DNA from: Nemertoderma westbladi
Taxonomy: Eukaryota; Xenacoelomorpha; Nemertodermatida; Nemertodermatidae
Direction: 5' to 3'
DNA length: 28,870 bases
Assembly (NCBI GenBank): GCA_032718475.1
Contig: JAUCBJ010003394.1
Span: forward strand, 1-28,870
Below the pieces are notes generated by a model. The model searched no databases, had not been told where the DNA came from, and was given only the letters and a program-made list of their open reading frames with translations. Below are positions 28,652 to 28,870 of this stretch, piece by piece. Within the stretch, counting starts at the first letter, position 1. Every line of letters begins with the position of its first letter. Position numbers and translations under genes: made by a program.

Positions 28652-28870
28652 TATTGCCTGTTATTATCTCCTTTATTGATAAACTCCTTCAGATAATCAG
28701 AGTATTGCCTGTTAAGGCACCTAGCCTAGATGCTGCCTTAACTGCATTCTTGGCTGTCATAGTGTGTCAGCCGACAGGACGCATTCTACACCTTAGAGAG
28801 AGAGGTCATTTTTGAACTTCCAAATTCTATGGTCAAACCAGGGCAGGAGGGGGGTGGTGGCCTATATCCT

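Overview
This is eukaryotic, almost certainly invertebrate-animal, genomic DNA: AT-rich, intron-containing and crowded with decayed transposable elements. The evidence is calcium-binding EGF exons with phase 1-1 boundaries and introns of about 115 bases, tRNA-derived SINE sequence, a BEL/Pao LTR retrotransposon, a non-LTR retrotransposon with an endonuclease-like C-terminus, and a Tc1/mariner transposase. The short introns and abundant EGF exons would suit a sponge or another marine invertebrate, but nothing here fixes the species. No bacterial-type gene, CRISPR array or rRNA is visible.

Layout. Positions 1-2580 are non-coding AT-rich DNA with an open frame at the left edge (minus strand), a perfect 17-bp hairpin (1258-1295), and a 745-bp segment bounded by TTAA-G25 and C25-TTAA. 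Positions 2581-14325 are one BEL/Pao element with two similar LTRs (about 470 bp each). Gag, protease, reverse transcriptase, RNase H, integrase and a DUF5641-like tail run in the usual order, broken by stops and frameshifts. Between pol and the 3' LTR lies an extra broken open frame (11218-13677) that looks like an RNase D/WRN-type 3'-5' exonuclease domain followed by CCHC zinc knuckles and a basic tail. It is the most unusual feature of the window.

Positions 14326-16780 hold minus-strand cbEGF exons, one broken by a small retroposed insertion, a SINE, an unrecognised coding-like block and a dispersed repeat. Positions 17366-18940 (minus) hold a complete-length but frameshifted gene of roughly 525 codons that I cannot name; it may be an endogenised viral coat-like or retroelement structural gene. 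Positions 20140-20660 are tandem repeats that each keep a hairpin. Positions 20916-21910 (minus) are a second, internally deleted BEL/Pao copy, abutted by a GC-rich, 5'-truncated non-LTR retrotransposon (21911-23893).

Positions 24922-25738 are a second copy of the dispersed repeat seen at 16186-16780. Positions 26263-27541 are a truncated Tc1/mariner element lying between 48-bp inverted repeats that are not its own. Positions 27829-28870 repeat the EGF/tRNA-like/unknown-block order of 14576-16115 about 13.2 kb away, showing an ancient segmental duplication. The only reading frames that look intact are three EGF exons, and those may belong to one host gene transcribed on the minus strand.
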